From Acidimicrobiia bacterium (GTDB lineage Bacteria; Actinomycetota; Acidimicrobiia; Acidimicrobiales; Bin134): 64,000 nt of DNA. The notes under the pieces were generated by a model. It was not told the DNA's origin, made no database searches, and saw nothing but the letters and a program-made list of their open reading frames with translations. The position numbers and the translations under genes were made by a program. Shown here one piece after another: positions 43,364-52,217 of this stretch; within the stretch, counting starts at the first letter, position 1, and every line of letters begins with the position of its first letter. Location of the stretch: the NCBI GenBank assembly GCA_022822905.1, contig JAJDYE010000042.1, positions 1 through 64,000 of the forward strand, in the 5' to 3' direction.

Positions 43364-44629
43364 ATGGTCAACCGACTTGTTCCCGCTGCGACATCGATAC
43401 TGCTGGCCGCGCTGCTGGCAGCCGCGTGCAGCGATGCCGACACCCCCGCCATCGGCGACGGCACCCTCGGCACGGTCACCGTGGGCCGGGGCGACTCCGT
43501 CCAAATCCGCTCGATCAGCTCCTTCGAGGACATGGGCGCCGGTGCCCGCGACTACATCAACATCGTGGAGATGGCCATCGATGACTACGGGCCGATCCAT
43601 GGCGAATTCACCGTCGGGCTCGGCAAGGGCATCCACGACGGGTGCTCAGCCGATGAAGGTCCGAGAGTTGCCGAGGCCGCGTTGGCTGATGACGGCGTGG
43701 TGGGGGTGATCGGCACATCCTGCTCGTCGACCGCCACCACCGCGGTGCCGTTGATCACCGCAGAGGGGCTGGTGGTGATCTCCATGTCAAACAGCTCGCC
43801 GGCGCTCACCTCTGACCTGGCCGGCACGCCGGCCGAGCACTATCAGCCGGGGTACTACCGCACGTCTCACAACGACCTTTACCAGGGTGAGGCGGTGTCC
43901 TCCTTCCTGCACAACACGCTCGGGGCGCAAAGCGCGGCGATTGTCCACGAGGGGGACGCCTATACCCGAGGGCTGGCCCAGGCATTCCGCTCCTCGTTCG
44001 AGCGCAGCGGCGGCACCGTAACCGACTTCGTGGAGGTCAACTCGGACGCGTCTGACCTGGCCGAAGTGCTGACCCGTCTAGCCGCCGGCAATCCCGATGC
44101 GCTGTACTTCCCGCTCACCCAAGACACAGCTGCCGAGTTCATCCAGGCCTTGAGACGCAATGGAGACTTCGAAAACACGGTGCTGGCGTCAGGCGACGGC
44201 GTTCTGCACGACGCATTCTTGGCCTTGGACTCCTCACGGGGGGTGTTCGTCTCCGGTCCCGACCTCGACTTCGGCGGCAACGCCAACCAGGCCACCGGCG
44301 TGGACGCCGACCAAGCAGCCGAACGGTTCACAATCAAAACGGGGTCGCCGCCCCACCGGGCTTTCTGGGCTCACGCCTACGACGCCACAACGCTGCTGCT
44401 CGATGCCGTCACCGCCGCATCTCGTATTGAAGGCCGCGAACTGGTGATCGATAGGGCTGGAATCCGTCAGTACCTCAACCAGGTTTCCGACTACCAGGGG
44501 CTCATCGGTGACATCAACTGCGATGCATACGGGGATTGCGGTTCAGGGCGGATAGCCATCATCGAGCACCTGAACCCCGACGACACCCTTGCCTCCCGGG
44601 ACAACGTGGTCTTTCGGTTTTCCCCGTAG
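43364..44629 (+). CDS. ABC-type substrate-binding lipoprotein (branched-chain amino acid type)
   Basis: 421 aa. The signal peptide ends in a lipobox-like LAAAC at about residue 23, then a mature periplasmic-binding fold: VIGTSCSSTATTAVPLITAEGLVVISMSNSSP and YYRTSHNDLYQGEAV are family hallmarks (LivK/UrtA-like). It captures a small organic solute outside the membrane. No permease is next to it; a LivG-like ATPase is 4 kb away. Confidence 0.88.
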   Translation: MVNRLVPAATSILLAALLAAACSDADTPAIGDGTLGTVTVGRGDSVQIRSISSFEDMGAGARDYINIVEMAIDDYGPIHGEFTVGLGKGIHDGCSADEGPRVAEAALADDGVVGVIGTSCSSTATTAVPLITAEGLVVISMSNSSPALTSDLAGTPAEHYQPGYYRTSHNDLYQGEAVSSFLHNTLGAQSAAIVHEGDAYTRGLAQAFRSSFERSGGTVTDFVEVNSDASDLAEVLTRLAAGNPDALYFPLTQDTAAEFIQALRRNGDFENTVLASGDGVLHDAFLALDSSRGVFVSGPDLDFGGNANQATGVDADQAAERFTIKTGSPPHRAFWAHAYDATTLLLDAVTAASRIEGRELVIDRAGIRQYLNQVSDYQGLIGDINCDAYGDCGSGRIAIIEHLNPDDTLASRDNVVFRFSP

Positions 44630-44646
44630 ACCCCCGCCGCAGACCC

Positions 44647-45582
44647 TTAGACCATCGCGGCGATCCGCTCGGCGTGCTCGTCGAGCGATCCGAAACAGGG
44701 GGTGAGCGCCCAAGCCCGCTTGAGGTAGAGGTGGGCGTCGATCTCCCATGTGAAGCCCATGCCCCCGTGGACCTGCACGCAGTCTTTGCCGTTGTGGTCG
44801 GCGGCCTCGGCGGCCAGGATGCGGGCGCCTGACACCGCCCGGTCCTCGTCGGCCAGTTCGGGAGCGTCGAGCACGCAACTGGCGTAGTACAGAGCGGCTC
44901 GGGCCACCTCTTCGCGGCTGTACATGTCGGCGCACTTGTGTTTGACGGCCTGGAATTGGCCGATGGGCTTTCCGAACTGCTGGCGCTCCTGCGCATAGGC
45001 CACGGCCAGCTCCCGAGCGCCGGTGGCCAGGCCCACTTGGAGGGCCGAGCACAAGAACACCGCACGGTTGGCCCAGCCGTCACCGCCGCCAACCTCGTCA
45101 CCCTGGGGCAGCTCGGCCACTCGGCCCACCGGGGTCAGCGGGTCCACCGACTGGGCCAGCTCGAACGACAGCTCCGCGGCATCCACCCGCCACACACCGT
45201 CGCCGTCGAGCACCAACAGGGCATCGAGCACGTCGGGGTACTCGACCAGCGCGGAACCGTCGGTGCGCTCGATGAGGCCGACCACTGCATCGTCTGTCAC
45301 CCCCGCGGCCAACAGAGTTCCCACCAGCGGCCCGGGCACCAGGGCCCGGCCGAGTTGCTCGAACACCAGCCCGGCCTCAGCCCAACCCAAGCCGACCCCG
45401 CCGTCTTCCTCGGGCACCACTAGCGAGAACACGCCGGTGTCAACCAACTCGCCCCACAACTGGCGGTCCACTCCGCCGCAGTCGGCCAAGCCCCGCACGG
45501 TGTCGATGTCGAAACGGCCCTGGCACAGGTCCCGGATGCCGTCGCACAGGGCAACTTGGTCATCGGTTAGCTCGAAGTCCAT
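44647..45582 (-). CDS. Acyl-CoA dehydrogenase, short subunit
   Basis: 311 aa, shorter than the usual 380. Contains VPEEDGGVGLG and the C-terminal RQQFGKPIGQFQAVKHKCAD helix and VQVHGGMGFTWE, both hallmarks. It follows the long subunit at 45638-46831 by 55 bp. Long/short neighbours are the pattern of alpha2beta2 dehydrogenases that act on steroid side chains and rings (FadE28-FadE29 type). Usually only one subunit carries the catalytic base. Confidence 0.88.
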   Translation of the reverse strand: MDFELTDDQVALCDGIRDLCQGRFDIDTVRGLADCGGVDRQLWGELVDTGVFSLVVPEEDGGVGLGWAEAGLVFEQLGRALVPGPLVGTLLAAGVTDDAVVGLIERTDGSALVEYPDVLDALLVLDGDGVWRVDAAELSFELAQSVDPLTPVGRVAELPQGDEVGGGDGWANRAVFLCSALQVGLATGARELAVAYAQERQQFGKPIGQFQAVKHKCADMYSREEVARAALYYASCVLDAPELADEDRAVSGARILAAEAADHNGKDCVQVHGGMGFTWEIDAHLYLKRAWALTPCFGSLDEHAERIAAMV

Positions 45583-45637
45583 TCCTACTGCTCCTTGGAC
45601 TGGTCCTGAGAGTGCTCAATTGGCCGGAAGTCCATGC

Positions 45638-46831
45638 CTACCGCTCCTTGGGCAAGCCCAGGATGCGCTCGCCGATGATGTTCCGCTGGATCTCGGAGGT
45701 GCCCGCGGCGATCGACAAGCTGAGCACGTACAGGCGGCTCGCCACCATGTCGCCGCCGGTCTGTTCGTCACCGCCGCCCTCGGCCAGCACCAGGGCGCCC
45801 CGCTCCAGCATGCGGTGGGCCAAGTCGGCCATGCGCTTTTTCACCTCGGCGTAGTAGAGCTTGAACACCGACCCGCCGGGGCCGGGCATCCCCGTGCGCT
45901 GGGCCTGCGAAACAACCCGCTTGGTGAGCGCCCACAGGGCGTCGTATTCGGCCTGGAGATGGCCGATCTCCCGGCGAATCTCGTCGTCATCCCAGGCGGT
46001 AGACCCATTGCGGCGAATGCCCCGAGCCAATTCGGCCATCTCGGCAAGCTGGTTCATCGTGCCCAGCAGCTCGCTGATGAAAGCGGTGCCGCGCTCGAAG
46101 CTGAACGTGACCATGGCCACCCGCCAGCCGTCGTTCTCGTCTCCCACCCGGTTCTCCACCGGGATGCGGACCTCGTCGAAGAACACCTCGCAGAATTCGC
46201 TGGAACCGGCCACGGTGGTGATGGGCCGCACTTCGATTCCGGGCAGGTCCATGGGACAGATCAGCCAGGTGATGCCCCGGTGCTTGGGGGCCTCTTGATC
46301 GGTGCGCACCAGCAGCTCGCAGTAGTCGGCCACATGGCCGAACGACGTCCAGATCTTCTGGCCGGTCACCACGTAGTGGTCGCCGTCGCGGATGGCCCGG
46401 GTGGACAGCGAGGCCAGGTCGGACCCGGCGTTGGGCTCCGAGAACCCCTGGCACCAAACCTCCTCGCCCTTCAACATGGCGGGCAAGTGGCGGGCCTGCT
46501 GCTCGGCAGTGGCCTCCAGTATGAGGGTGGGGCCGGCGTGGAGCTGGGCGACGAAGTTCATCCCCACGTACGGCGCGCCCATCCTGGTGGTCTCCTCCAG
46601 AAAGATCAGGTGCTCGGTGGGAGTGGAGCCCCGGCCGCCGAACTCCGACGGCCAGTTGATGCCCGCGTATCCGGCGTCGTAGAGCTTGCGCTGCCAGCCC
46701 ATGTCCCATTCCCGGCGAGCGGTCCAATCGTCGCGGTCGGGAGGATCACCCAGCGTGGGCAGCACTTCGCCGAGCCAGTCGCGCAGCTCGTCGCGGAACG
46801 CGATCTCTTCTGCGGAGAATCGAATATCCAT
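45638..46831 (-). CDS. Acyl-CoA dehydrogenase, long subunit
   Basis: 397 aa, full-length family member: GFSEPNAGSDLASLSTRA, VTGQKIWTSFGH and the C-terminal AGTSEIQRNIIGERILGLPKE. Probably partners the 311-aa neighbour. Start ATG 46831, 21 nt after the phosphatase stop, so it lies in the same minus-strand run as the hotdog, SRPBCC and ABC genes. Confidence 0.92.
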   Translation of the reverse strand: MDIRFSAEEIAFRDELRDWLGEVLPTLGDPPDRDDWTARREWDMGWQRKLYDAGYAGINWPSEFGGRGSTPTEHLIFLEETTRMGAPYVGMNFVAQLHAGPTLILEATAEQQARHLPAMLKGEEVWCQGFSEPNAGSDLASLSTRAIRDGDHYVVTGQKIWTSFGHVADYCELLVRTDQEAPKHRGITWLICPMDLPGIEVRPITTVAGSSEFCEVFFDEVRIPVENRVGDENDGWRVAMVTFSFERGTAFISELLGTMNQLAEMAELARGIRRNGSTAWDDDEIRREIGHLQAEYDALWALTKRVVSQAQRTGMPGPGGSVFKLYYAEVKKRMADLAHRMLERGALVLAEGGGDEQTGGDMVASRLYVLSLSIAAGTSEIQRNIIGERILGLPKER

Positions 46832-46852
46832 CGGCTGCGATGGTACCGACCT

Positions 46853-47371
46853 TCAGAGAAGGGTCAGTAGTCGATCCATCAGCGAGTCGATCTCTTGGGC
46901 GCAGGCGATGAAGATGTCTTCATCAAAGCCGCCGGGGTCCACCACCTCCTCGCCGTAGGGCAGCGTGGCGTCGGCCAGGTTGAGGGCGGCCACCCGCTGG
47001 GCCAAGGACTCGGGCCCGGGCGGCAACTCGTCGACGAGGCGCTTGATGGTGGCGGTGCGGGCCGCGGCTTCGGGGTGGACTCGGCGCACGTAGTCCACGT
47101 GCTCCGGGGCGAAAGCCACGATGAGATCGGCGCCTCGGGCGTCGGCAGCGGTCAGCTGGTGGCTTCGGTGGCTGCCGTCGGCCAGCCCTAGCGACTCCAG
47201 CGCCCGCCGGGTTCGCCCGCTCATGGGCAGGCCTTCGATGCTGTGGGTGCCTGCTCCCACAAATCGCACCGCGTCGGTGCGGGCCCGTCCGATGACGGTG
47301 GCCATCACGGATCGGGCGGCGTTGCCGGTACACAGCATCACCACCACCGGCCGGGCGTCTGACTCGGTCAT
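46853..47371 (-). CDS. Low-molecular-weight protein tyrosine phosphatase-like
   Basis: 172 aa from ATG 47371. The P-loop CTGNAARS (residues 13-20) is the CX5R-S active site of LMW phosphatases and arsenate reductases; the DP-type acid region is near the C-terminus (VDPGG). The frame runs on to 47482 in Arg-rich sequence, which is not likely protein. The upstream region carries a short duplication that copies its start codon. Confidence 0.85.
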   Translation of the reverse strand: MTESDARPVVVMLCTGNAARSVMATVIGRARTDAVRFVGAGTHSIEGLPMSGRTRRALESLGLADGSHRSHQLTAADARGADLIVAFAPEHVDYVRRVHPEAAARTATIKRLVDELPPGPESLAQRVAALNLADATLPYGEEVVDPGGFDEDIFIACAQEIDSLMDRLLTLL

Positions 47372-47420
47372 GGGCAAGCGGACATGGAACGGACGAACAT
47401 GGCGTCTGACTCGGTCATGG
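47354..47420. repeat. 20-bp direct repeat, period 47
   Basis: Identical 20-bp copies at 47354-47373 and 47401-47420. Each contains the sequence that encodes the first six codons of the phosphatase, including ATG. The distal copy overlaps the thioesterase stop (ATGA). 47 bp is not a multiple of three, so the copies are out of frame with each other. Confidence 0.8.
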
Positions 47421-47822
47421 CCCCTCGGCAGCAGGACGAACGAACAGGGCCTCGGCCTCGGCGGTGAGCACGCCCCCGGCATGGCACTGGCCCGCGGCGG
47501 TGACCCGCCGACTGCGGACGCCGGTCAACCGGCCGGTGAGAACCAGTTCAGAGTTGAGCGGGGTGAGGGCCCGATAGCGCACGGTGAGCCGGCCGGTGAA
47601 TGCTCCCCGTTGCCCGGTCAGGCGGTAGGGCAGCACCCCCAGAAGGTTGTCGAACATGGCGGCCAGGTAGCCGCCGTGGACGGCGCCGGGCGGCCCCTGA
47701 TAATCCTCGCCCAAGCACACCACCGCGGTCACGGTGGGGTGGCCCAAGTCGTCGACGTCGTATTGCACATCCAGCGCGGGAGGCAGCAAGTTGGGCGCAG
47801 CCAGCCGTCCCGATTCGCTCAC
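47415..47822 (-). CDS. PaaI-type hotdog thioesterase
   Basis: 135 aa single hotdog domain with PPGAVHGGYLAAMFDNLLG, the HGG catalytic region of PaaI-like acyl-CoA thioesterases. It would release acids from CoA. It overlaps the upstream SRPBCC gene stop by 4 nt. In this catabolic run it could remove dead-end acyl-CoAs. Confidence 0.85.
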   Translation of the reverse strand: MSESGRLAAPNLLPPALDVQYDVDDLGHPTVTAVVCLGEDYQGPPGAVHGGYLAAMFDNLLGVLPYRLTGQRGAFTGRLTVRYRALTPLNSELVLTGRLTGVRSRRVTAAGQCHAGGVLTAEAEALFVRPAAEGP

Positions 47823-48268
47823 GCCGATTGGGCTCGGCTCTGAGCCTCCTCGGCGATGCCGGCAGCCATCTTCGCTACCGCCGACGCCATGAAATTGCGC
47901 AATATCCCGCCGGTCATCGGAATGACGACGTCGAACCAGGAATCCCAGTGAAGCTGGCAGCTATCGCCCCCGTCGTCACCCACCAGCATCATCTCGGAGC
48001 GGTAGTTTCGTATCGGCAGTGGCGCGCTCAGCAACCGATAGACCATGCGATGGGGCGGCTCGAAAACGGTGACCTCTTCACGGGTGCTCACCGGGCCGGT
48101 GCGGAACGCCCGAACCGCCCCCACGCCGTTGGGCTCGGGCGACCCCTCGATTTCCAGGTCGACCCGGGAAGCGGGCGTCCACCGGGAGTAGAGCTCGTGG
48201 CTGGTCATAACCTCCCAAGCGATCTCCCGAGGAGCCGCTATAGAAGTGGAGGATGAGAAAGTCTGCAT
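47819..48268 (-). CDS. SRPBCC family protein
   Basis: 149 aa with the START-like fold: N-terminal SSTSIAAPREIAWEVMTSHELYSRWTP, then beta strands and a long C-terminal helix (GILRNFMASAVAKMAAG). Binds hydrophobic ligands in a deep pocket; no catalytic role can be assigned. Coupled to the thioesterase and 12 nt after the ABC ATPase. Confidence 0.8.
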   Translation of the reverse strand: MQTFSSSTSIAAPREIAWEVMTSHELYSRWTPASRVDLEIEGSPEPNGVGAVRAFRTGPVSTREEVTVFEPPHRMVYRLLSAPLPIRNYRSEMMLVGDDGGDSCQLHWDSWFDVVIPMTGGILRNFMASAVAKMAAGIAEEAQSRAQSA

Positions 48269-48280
48269 ATCCGGCTACTG

Positions 48281-49099
48281 CTAACCCAGATATGCGTCGC
48301 GCACGGCCGAGTTGTTGCGGACTTCCTCGGGCGAGCCCTCGCCGATTACCTGGCCCAGGTTCAACACGGTGATCAGGTCGCACTGGGCCATCACAAAGGC
48401 CACGTCGTGCTCCACCAGCAGCACCGAGCACTGGTCTTCAGACCGGATGGTCTGGATGATCTGGCCGAGCTGTTCGGCCTCCTCGTGCTCAATGCCGGAG
48501 GTGGGCTCGTCCAGCAGCAGCAGTTTGGGACGAGACACTATGGCTCGACCCAGCTCCACCATGCGGGCTCGGGCGATGGGCAGCTCCCCCGCCGGCGTGT
48601 CTTTGATGTCGGTGAGGCCGCACAATTCCAGCACTTGGTCTACCCGCTCACGCCGCTTCGCCTCGATCCGGCGGCGGGCGGGTAGGGCGATCAGGTCGGC
48701 GGTGATGCCACCCCCGCCCCCTTCCCATTCCAGGGCCGACAGCACGTTGTCGGCCACCGACAGCCACCCAAAAGGCTGCTGACGCTGGAAGGTCCGGCGG
48801 ATACCCCGACGGGCCCGCCAGGTAGCCGGACGGCCGGTCAGCTCCTCACCCTCCAAGCGGATGGAGCCGGCGGCCGGGGTGTTCACGCCCGTGATGCTGT
48901 CGAACAGGGTGGTCTTGCCCGCGCCGTTGGGACCGATAAGGCCCCTGACCTGGCCGGACGGCACCGACATAGACACGTTGTCCACCGCCACCACGCCACC
49001 GAAGCGAACCGTGACCCCTTCCACGGCCAAGAGAGGCTGGCCCGACTCGGCGGGGCGATCGGCCACCGCAGTGGCCCCCTCAGTGCTCATCTCCGCCAC
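48281..49099 (-). CDS. LivG-like ABC transporter ATPase
   Basis: 272 aa. Walker A GPNGAGKTT, Walker B KLLLLDEPTSG, and the H-loop VLLVEHDVAFVM are standard for branched-chain type exporters/importers (LivG). The signature region reads GELPIARARMVELGRAI instead of LSxGQ. No permease gene or second ATPase is adjacent, so it must pair with parts elsewhere. Possible solute: the one bound by 43364-44629. Confidence 0.88.
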   Translation of the reverse strand: MAEMSTEGATAVADRPAESGQPLLAVEGVTVRFGGVVAVDNVSMSVPSGQVRGLIGPNGAGKTTLFDSITGVNTPAAGSIRLEGEELTGRPATWRARRGIRRTFQRQQPFGWLSVADNVLSALEWEGGGGGITADLIALPARRRIEAKRRERVDQVLELCGLTDIKDTPAGELPIARARMVELGRAIVSRPKLLLLDEPTSGIEHEEAEQLGQIIQTIRSEDQCSVLLVEHDVAFVMAQCDLITVLNLGQVIGEGSPEEVRNNSAVRDAYLG

Positions 49100-49114
49100 G
49101 CTACTCCCCCAAAC

Positions 49115-49987
49115 TCACAGGCGGGAGATCACCGCGTCGGCGACGGCTGACATGGTGTCGCGCTTGAACTCGATGGAAGAAGTGGCCAGCCCGTGGCTGA
49201 ACAGCCAGGGGACGACGTTCAAATCAGTGACTCCCAGCTCCTTGAGCTGCTCCACGTCGTCCAGCGTGGGCGTCTGATTGAGCGCCATCATGATGCGGTA
49301 GTCGGCGCGGTCGGCAGTGCCAGCCTCTTGGCGGGCGGCGTTGAGCTGGCCGACCATTTCTTTGAGTTCGCTGATCTCGAAGTTGATGCCCAGCCAGCCG
49401 TCCCAGCGAGCCGCCCGGCGCAGAGCAGGCTTGGACACGCCCCCGATGAGCACGGGTACCGGCTCGGTGGGCACCGGCTCCATCTGCACCGGAGGGAAGT
49501 CGTAGAACTCCCCGGAGTGACTCACCATGCCGTTGGTGGTCAGAAATTTGCGCAGCACCTCCAGCATCTCATCGGTGTGGCGGCCCCGGCGGTGGAAGTC
49601 CTGGCCGGTGAGCAGGAACTCGTCCTTCATCCAGCCGACACCGGCACCCAGCTCCACCCGGTTGCCGCTGAACACTGCGGCAGTGGAGATCAGCTTGGCC
49701 ACCGAGAACACCTCCCGTAGCGGGGGGATGTACACCAGGGGCATGAACCGCAACGTGGTGGTGTGCTGGGCCAGCACAGCGGCGGCCATCCACACATCGG
49801 GAAAGTCCGTGTTGGGATCCCACCAGATGCTCCCGTCCTCGGAATAGGGATAGGGCGCCTCGATGGTCTCCGGCGTGACCAGGTGATCGGCGGTGGTCAA
49901 CCCGGTGAAACCCAGCTCTTCGGCGGCCACGGCGATGTCGACCAACTGCTCTGTCTCTGCAAACGCAATGCTCTGCCAAACGCGCAT
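49115..49987 (-). CDS. LLM class flavin-dependent oxidoreductase
   Basis: 290 aa with TTADHLVTPE, TLRFMPLVYIPPLREVFSVAKLISTAAVFSGNRVELGAGVGWM and FHRRGRHTDEMLEVL. Motif order equals the LLM gene at 13087-13944, suggesting an F420 enzyme. 15 nt from the ABC ATPase in the same direction. Confidence 0.9.
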   Translation of the reverse strand: MRVWQSIAFAETEQLVDIAVAAEELGFTGLTTADHLVTPETIEAPYPYSEDGSIWWDPNTDFPDVWMAAAVLAQHTTTLRFMPLVYIPPLREVFSVAKLISTAAVFSGNRVELGAGVGWMKDEFLLTGQDFHRRGRHTDEMLEVLRKFLTTNGMVSHSGEFYDFPPVQMEPVPTEPVPVLIGGVSKPALRRAARWDGWLGINFEISELKEMVGQLNAARQEAGTADRADYRIMMALNQTPTLDDVEQLKELGVTDLNVVPWLFSHGLATSSIEFKRDTMSAVADAVISRL

Positions 49988-50079
49988 GGATCCCTCCGTG
50001 TTACTGCTGTCGTCGCCGCAGCGTAGCCCGCCCGGTGACTGGAGAGGTCAGGGTGAAAGGGGCTCGCGGTCGGCGCGGT

Positions 50080-51060
50080 TCAGATGCCCAGGGCGGCGGC
50101 GATTCGGTTCCGGTGCCAGGCGGCGTCGCCCCAAGCGGCTGACAGGGCCCAGCCCCGTTTCATCCACAGATGCAGGTCGTATTCGAAGGTGTACCCAATA
50201 GCGCCGTGGCACTGGAGGGCGGTGCGGGCGGCCAAGTCCACCGCCTCAGAGGCCAAAGCCTTGGCCAGCGACACATCCCGGCTGCGGTCGGGATTGCCGG
50301 CGGCGATGCACCAAGCGGCATGGCGGGCCGTCGGGCGGGCGAACTCGATCTTGAGGGCGGCGTTGGCCAGGTGGTGCTTGACCGCCTGGTAGCTGCCCAC
50401 CGGCTTTCCGAACTGATAGCGCTGAGCCACGTACTCCACAGTGGCGTCCAACAAGTGCTGGGCTACGCCCACGCACTGGGCGGCAGCGGCCCCGGCGGCC
50501 CGGTCGAATGCCAGCCCAGGATCGGCATCGAGCACCACCTCTTCACCGCCCACCTCGAACAGGCGACGGGACCAGTCCACCGACTGATGCTCCACCAGCG
50601 ACGCTCCTGCTACCGGCACGGCCCGGATCTGATCACCGATGAGCAGCACTAAATCGCTGGTCGCCGCCCCTACCGCATAACCCCCATCGGCGCCCGCGCC
50701 CAGGGTGGCCTCCCCTGCTACGGCCTGCTCAAGCCAGGCTTCGGCGATAGAGCCGCCTGCCTCGGCCAGGGTGGGAATGCCCACTGCGGTGTGCTCCAGC
50801 AGGGGCTCGGGCAATGCAGCCCGTCCGGCCTCCTCCAGAAGCAGCACCAGGTCGGTCTCGTCCATCCCCAATCCGCCAGCCGACTCAGGGGCGGTCATGC
50901 CCACCACGCCCATCTCGGCCAGCGCGCCCCACAAGCCGTCGGTTCGGCCGGTGTCGTTCTCCCAAGCCGATCTGACCACCTCCGGCGGGCATTCGTTGGC
51001 CAAGAGATCCCGCACCGCCTCTTGGAACATGATCTGGTCGTCGCTGAACGAGAAATCCAC
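50080..51060 (-). CDS. Acyl-CoA dehydrogenase, short subunit
   Basis: 326 aa. Ends with LQCHGAIGYTFEYDLHLWMKRGWAL, the family's C-terminal motif; RYQFGKPVGSYQAVKHHLANAALKIEF is the FAD-contact helix. The start lies 2 nt after the stop of the long-subunit gene. Second long/short pair of the window. Confidence 0.88.
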   Translation of the reverse strand: MDFSFSDDQIMFQEAVRDLLANECPPEVVRSAWENDTGRTDGLWGALAEMGVVGMTAPESAGGLGMDETDLVLLLEEAGRAALPEPLLEHTAVGIPTLAEAGGSIAEAWLEQAVAGEATLGAGADGGYAVGAATSDLVLLIGDQIRAVPVAGASLVEHQSVDWSRRLFEVGGEEVVLDADPGLAFDRAAGAAAAQCVGVAQHLLDATVEYVAQRYQFGKPVGSYQAVKHHLANAALKIEFARPTARHAAWCIAAGNPDRSRDVSLAKALASEAVDLAARTALQCHGAIGYTFEYDLHLWMKRGWALSAAWGDAAWHRNRIAAALGI

Positions 51061-51062
51061 GT

Positions 51063-52205
51063 CTACCGCCTCGGGAGTCCCAGAACCCGCTCAGAGATGA
51101 TGTTTCTCTGGATCTCGTTGGTGCCGGCGTAGATCGGACCGGACAGTGCGAACACATATCCGTCCATCCACGAGCTGTCGGCCCGCTCCCCGTCGCGGCC
51201 CAGCAGCCGCAGCGCGGTGGCGTGCAGTTCCACATCCAGCTCCGACCACAGCACCTTCATGAAGCTGGCCTCCGAGCCGATGGGGGCACCGCCTCGCAGG
51301 CGGGCCTCGGTGGCGTAGGTCTGCCAGCGGTAGGCCTGGGACCCCATCCAAGCGCTCACCACCTGGTCCCGGCGGTCTAGGTCTGAGCCCCGGCTGTCGG
51401 CCAGCTCCTGGTAGAGGCCCACCAGACGGTCGGCGGCGGCCATAAACCGGCCCGGCGCCCGCAGGTTCAGCCCCCGCTCGCTGCCGGTAGTGGCCATGGC
51501 CACCGCCCAGCCCTCGCCCTCGCCGCCCAGCAGGTAGCGCTCGTGTACCCGGGCGCCGTCGAAGAACAGCTCAGCGAAACCGGGCTCGCCGTCCAGGCGG
51601 CCGATGGCCCGGGCCTCGAGCCCCTCGGTATCGGCCGGAACCAGCAAATAGCTGAGCCCGGCGTGACGCTCGGAGTCGGGGTCGGTGCGCACCAAGCAGA
51701 AGAACCAGTCGGCGAACGCCCCCCGGGAGCACCAGGTCTTCTGGCCCTCGATCACGAAGTGCTCGCCGTCGCGCTGCGCCTTGGTCTTGATCCCGGCCAG
51801 GTCGGATCCGGCATCGGGCTCCGACCAACCCTGGGCCCACACCTCATCGCCACGAGCCATGGGCCGCAGAAAGCGGTCCTGCTGCTCAGGGGTGCCGAAA
51901 TCGAAAACGGTGGGAGCCAGCAGGCTCACCCCGTTGGATGAGACCCGTCCCGGTGCGCCCGATGCCCAATACTCCTCTTCGAAGACCAGCCACTCCACCA
52001 GAGAGGCTTCCCGGCCGCCGTAGCGCTCGGGCCACGACACCACCGCCCAGCCGGCGTCGAACAAGTGGTGCTCCCACTCGCGGTGCTCCTCGAAGCCGTC
52101 CGGGGTGTCCATGGACGCCAGCGGCTCAGCGGGCACGTTCTCGGCCAGCCAGGTGCGGGCCTCGTCCCGGAACTCCTCCTCCGCCGGGGTGAACGACAGA
52201 TCCAT
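51063..52205 (-). CDS. Acyl-CoA dehydrogenase, long subunit
   Basis: 380 aa with GWSEPDAGSDLAGIKTKAQ, IEGQKTWCSRGAF and AGTNEIQRNIISERVLGLPR, all typical. Next to the short subunit and 12 nt from the nitronate monooxygenase gene in the same direction, so it is in the ipd-like operon. Confidence 0.92.
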   Translation of the reverse strand: MDLSFTPAEEEFRDEARTWLAENVPAEPLASMDTPDGFEEHREWEHHLFDAGWAVVSWPERYGGREASLVEWLVFEEEYWASGAPGRVSSNGVSLLAPTVFDFGTPEQQDRFLRPMARGDEVWAQGWSEPDAGSDLAGIKTKAQRDGEHFVIEGQKTWCSRGAFADWFFCLVRTDPDSERHAGLSYLLVPADTEGLEARAIGRLDGEPGFAELFFDGARVHERYLLGGEGEGWAVAMATTGSERGLNLRAPGRFMAAADRLVGLYQELADSRGSDLDRRDQVVSAWMGSQAYRWQTYATEARLRGGAPIGSEASFMKVLWSELDVELHATALRLLGRDGERADSSWMDGYVFALSGPIYAGTNEIQRNIISERVLGLPRR

Positions 52206-52217
52206 CAGCGCAAAACT

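Noticed and set aside
45023-46870. 615-aa plus-strand frame
   Set aside because: Antisense to the acyl-CoA dehydrogenase pair, with no recognisable domain.
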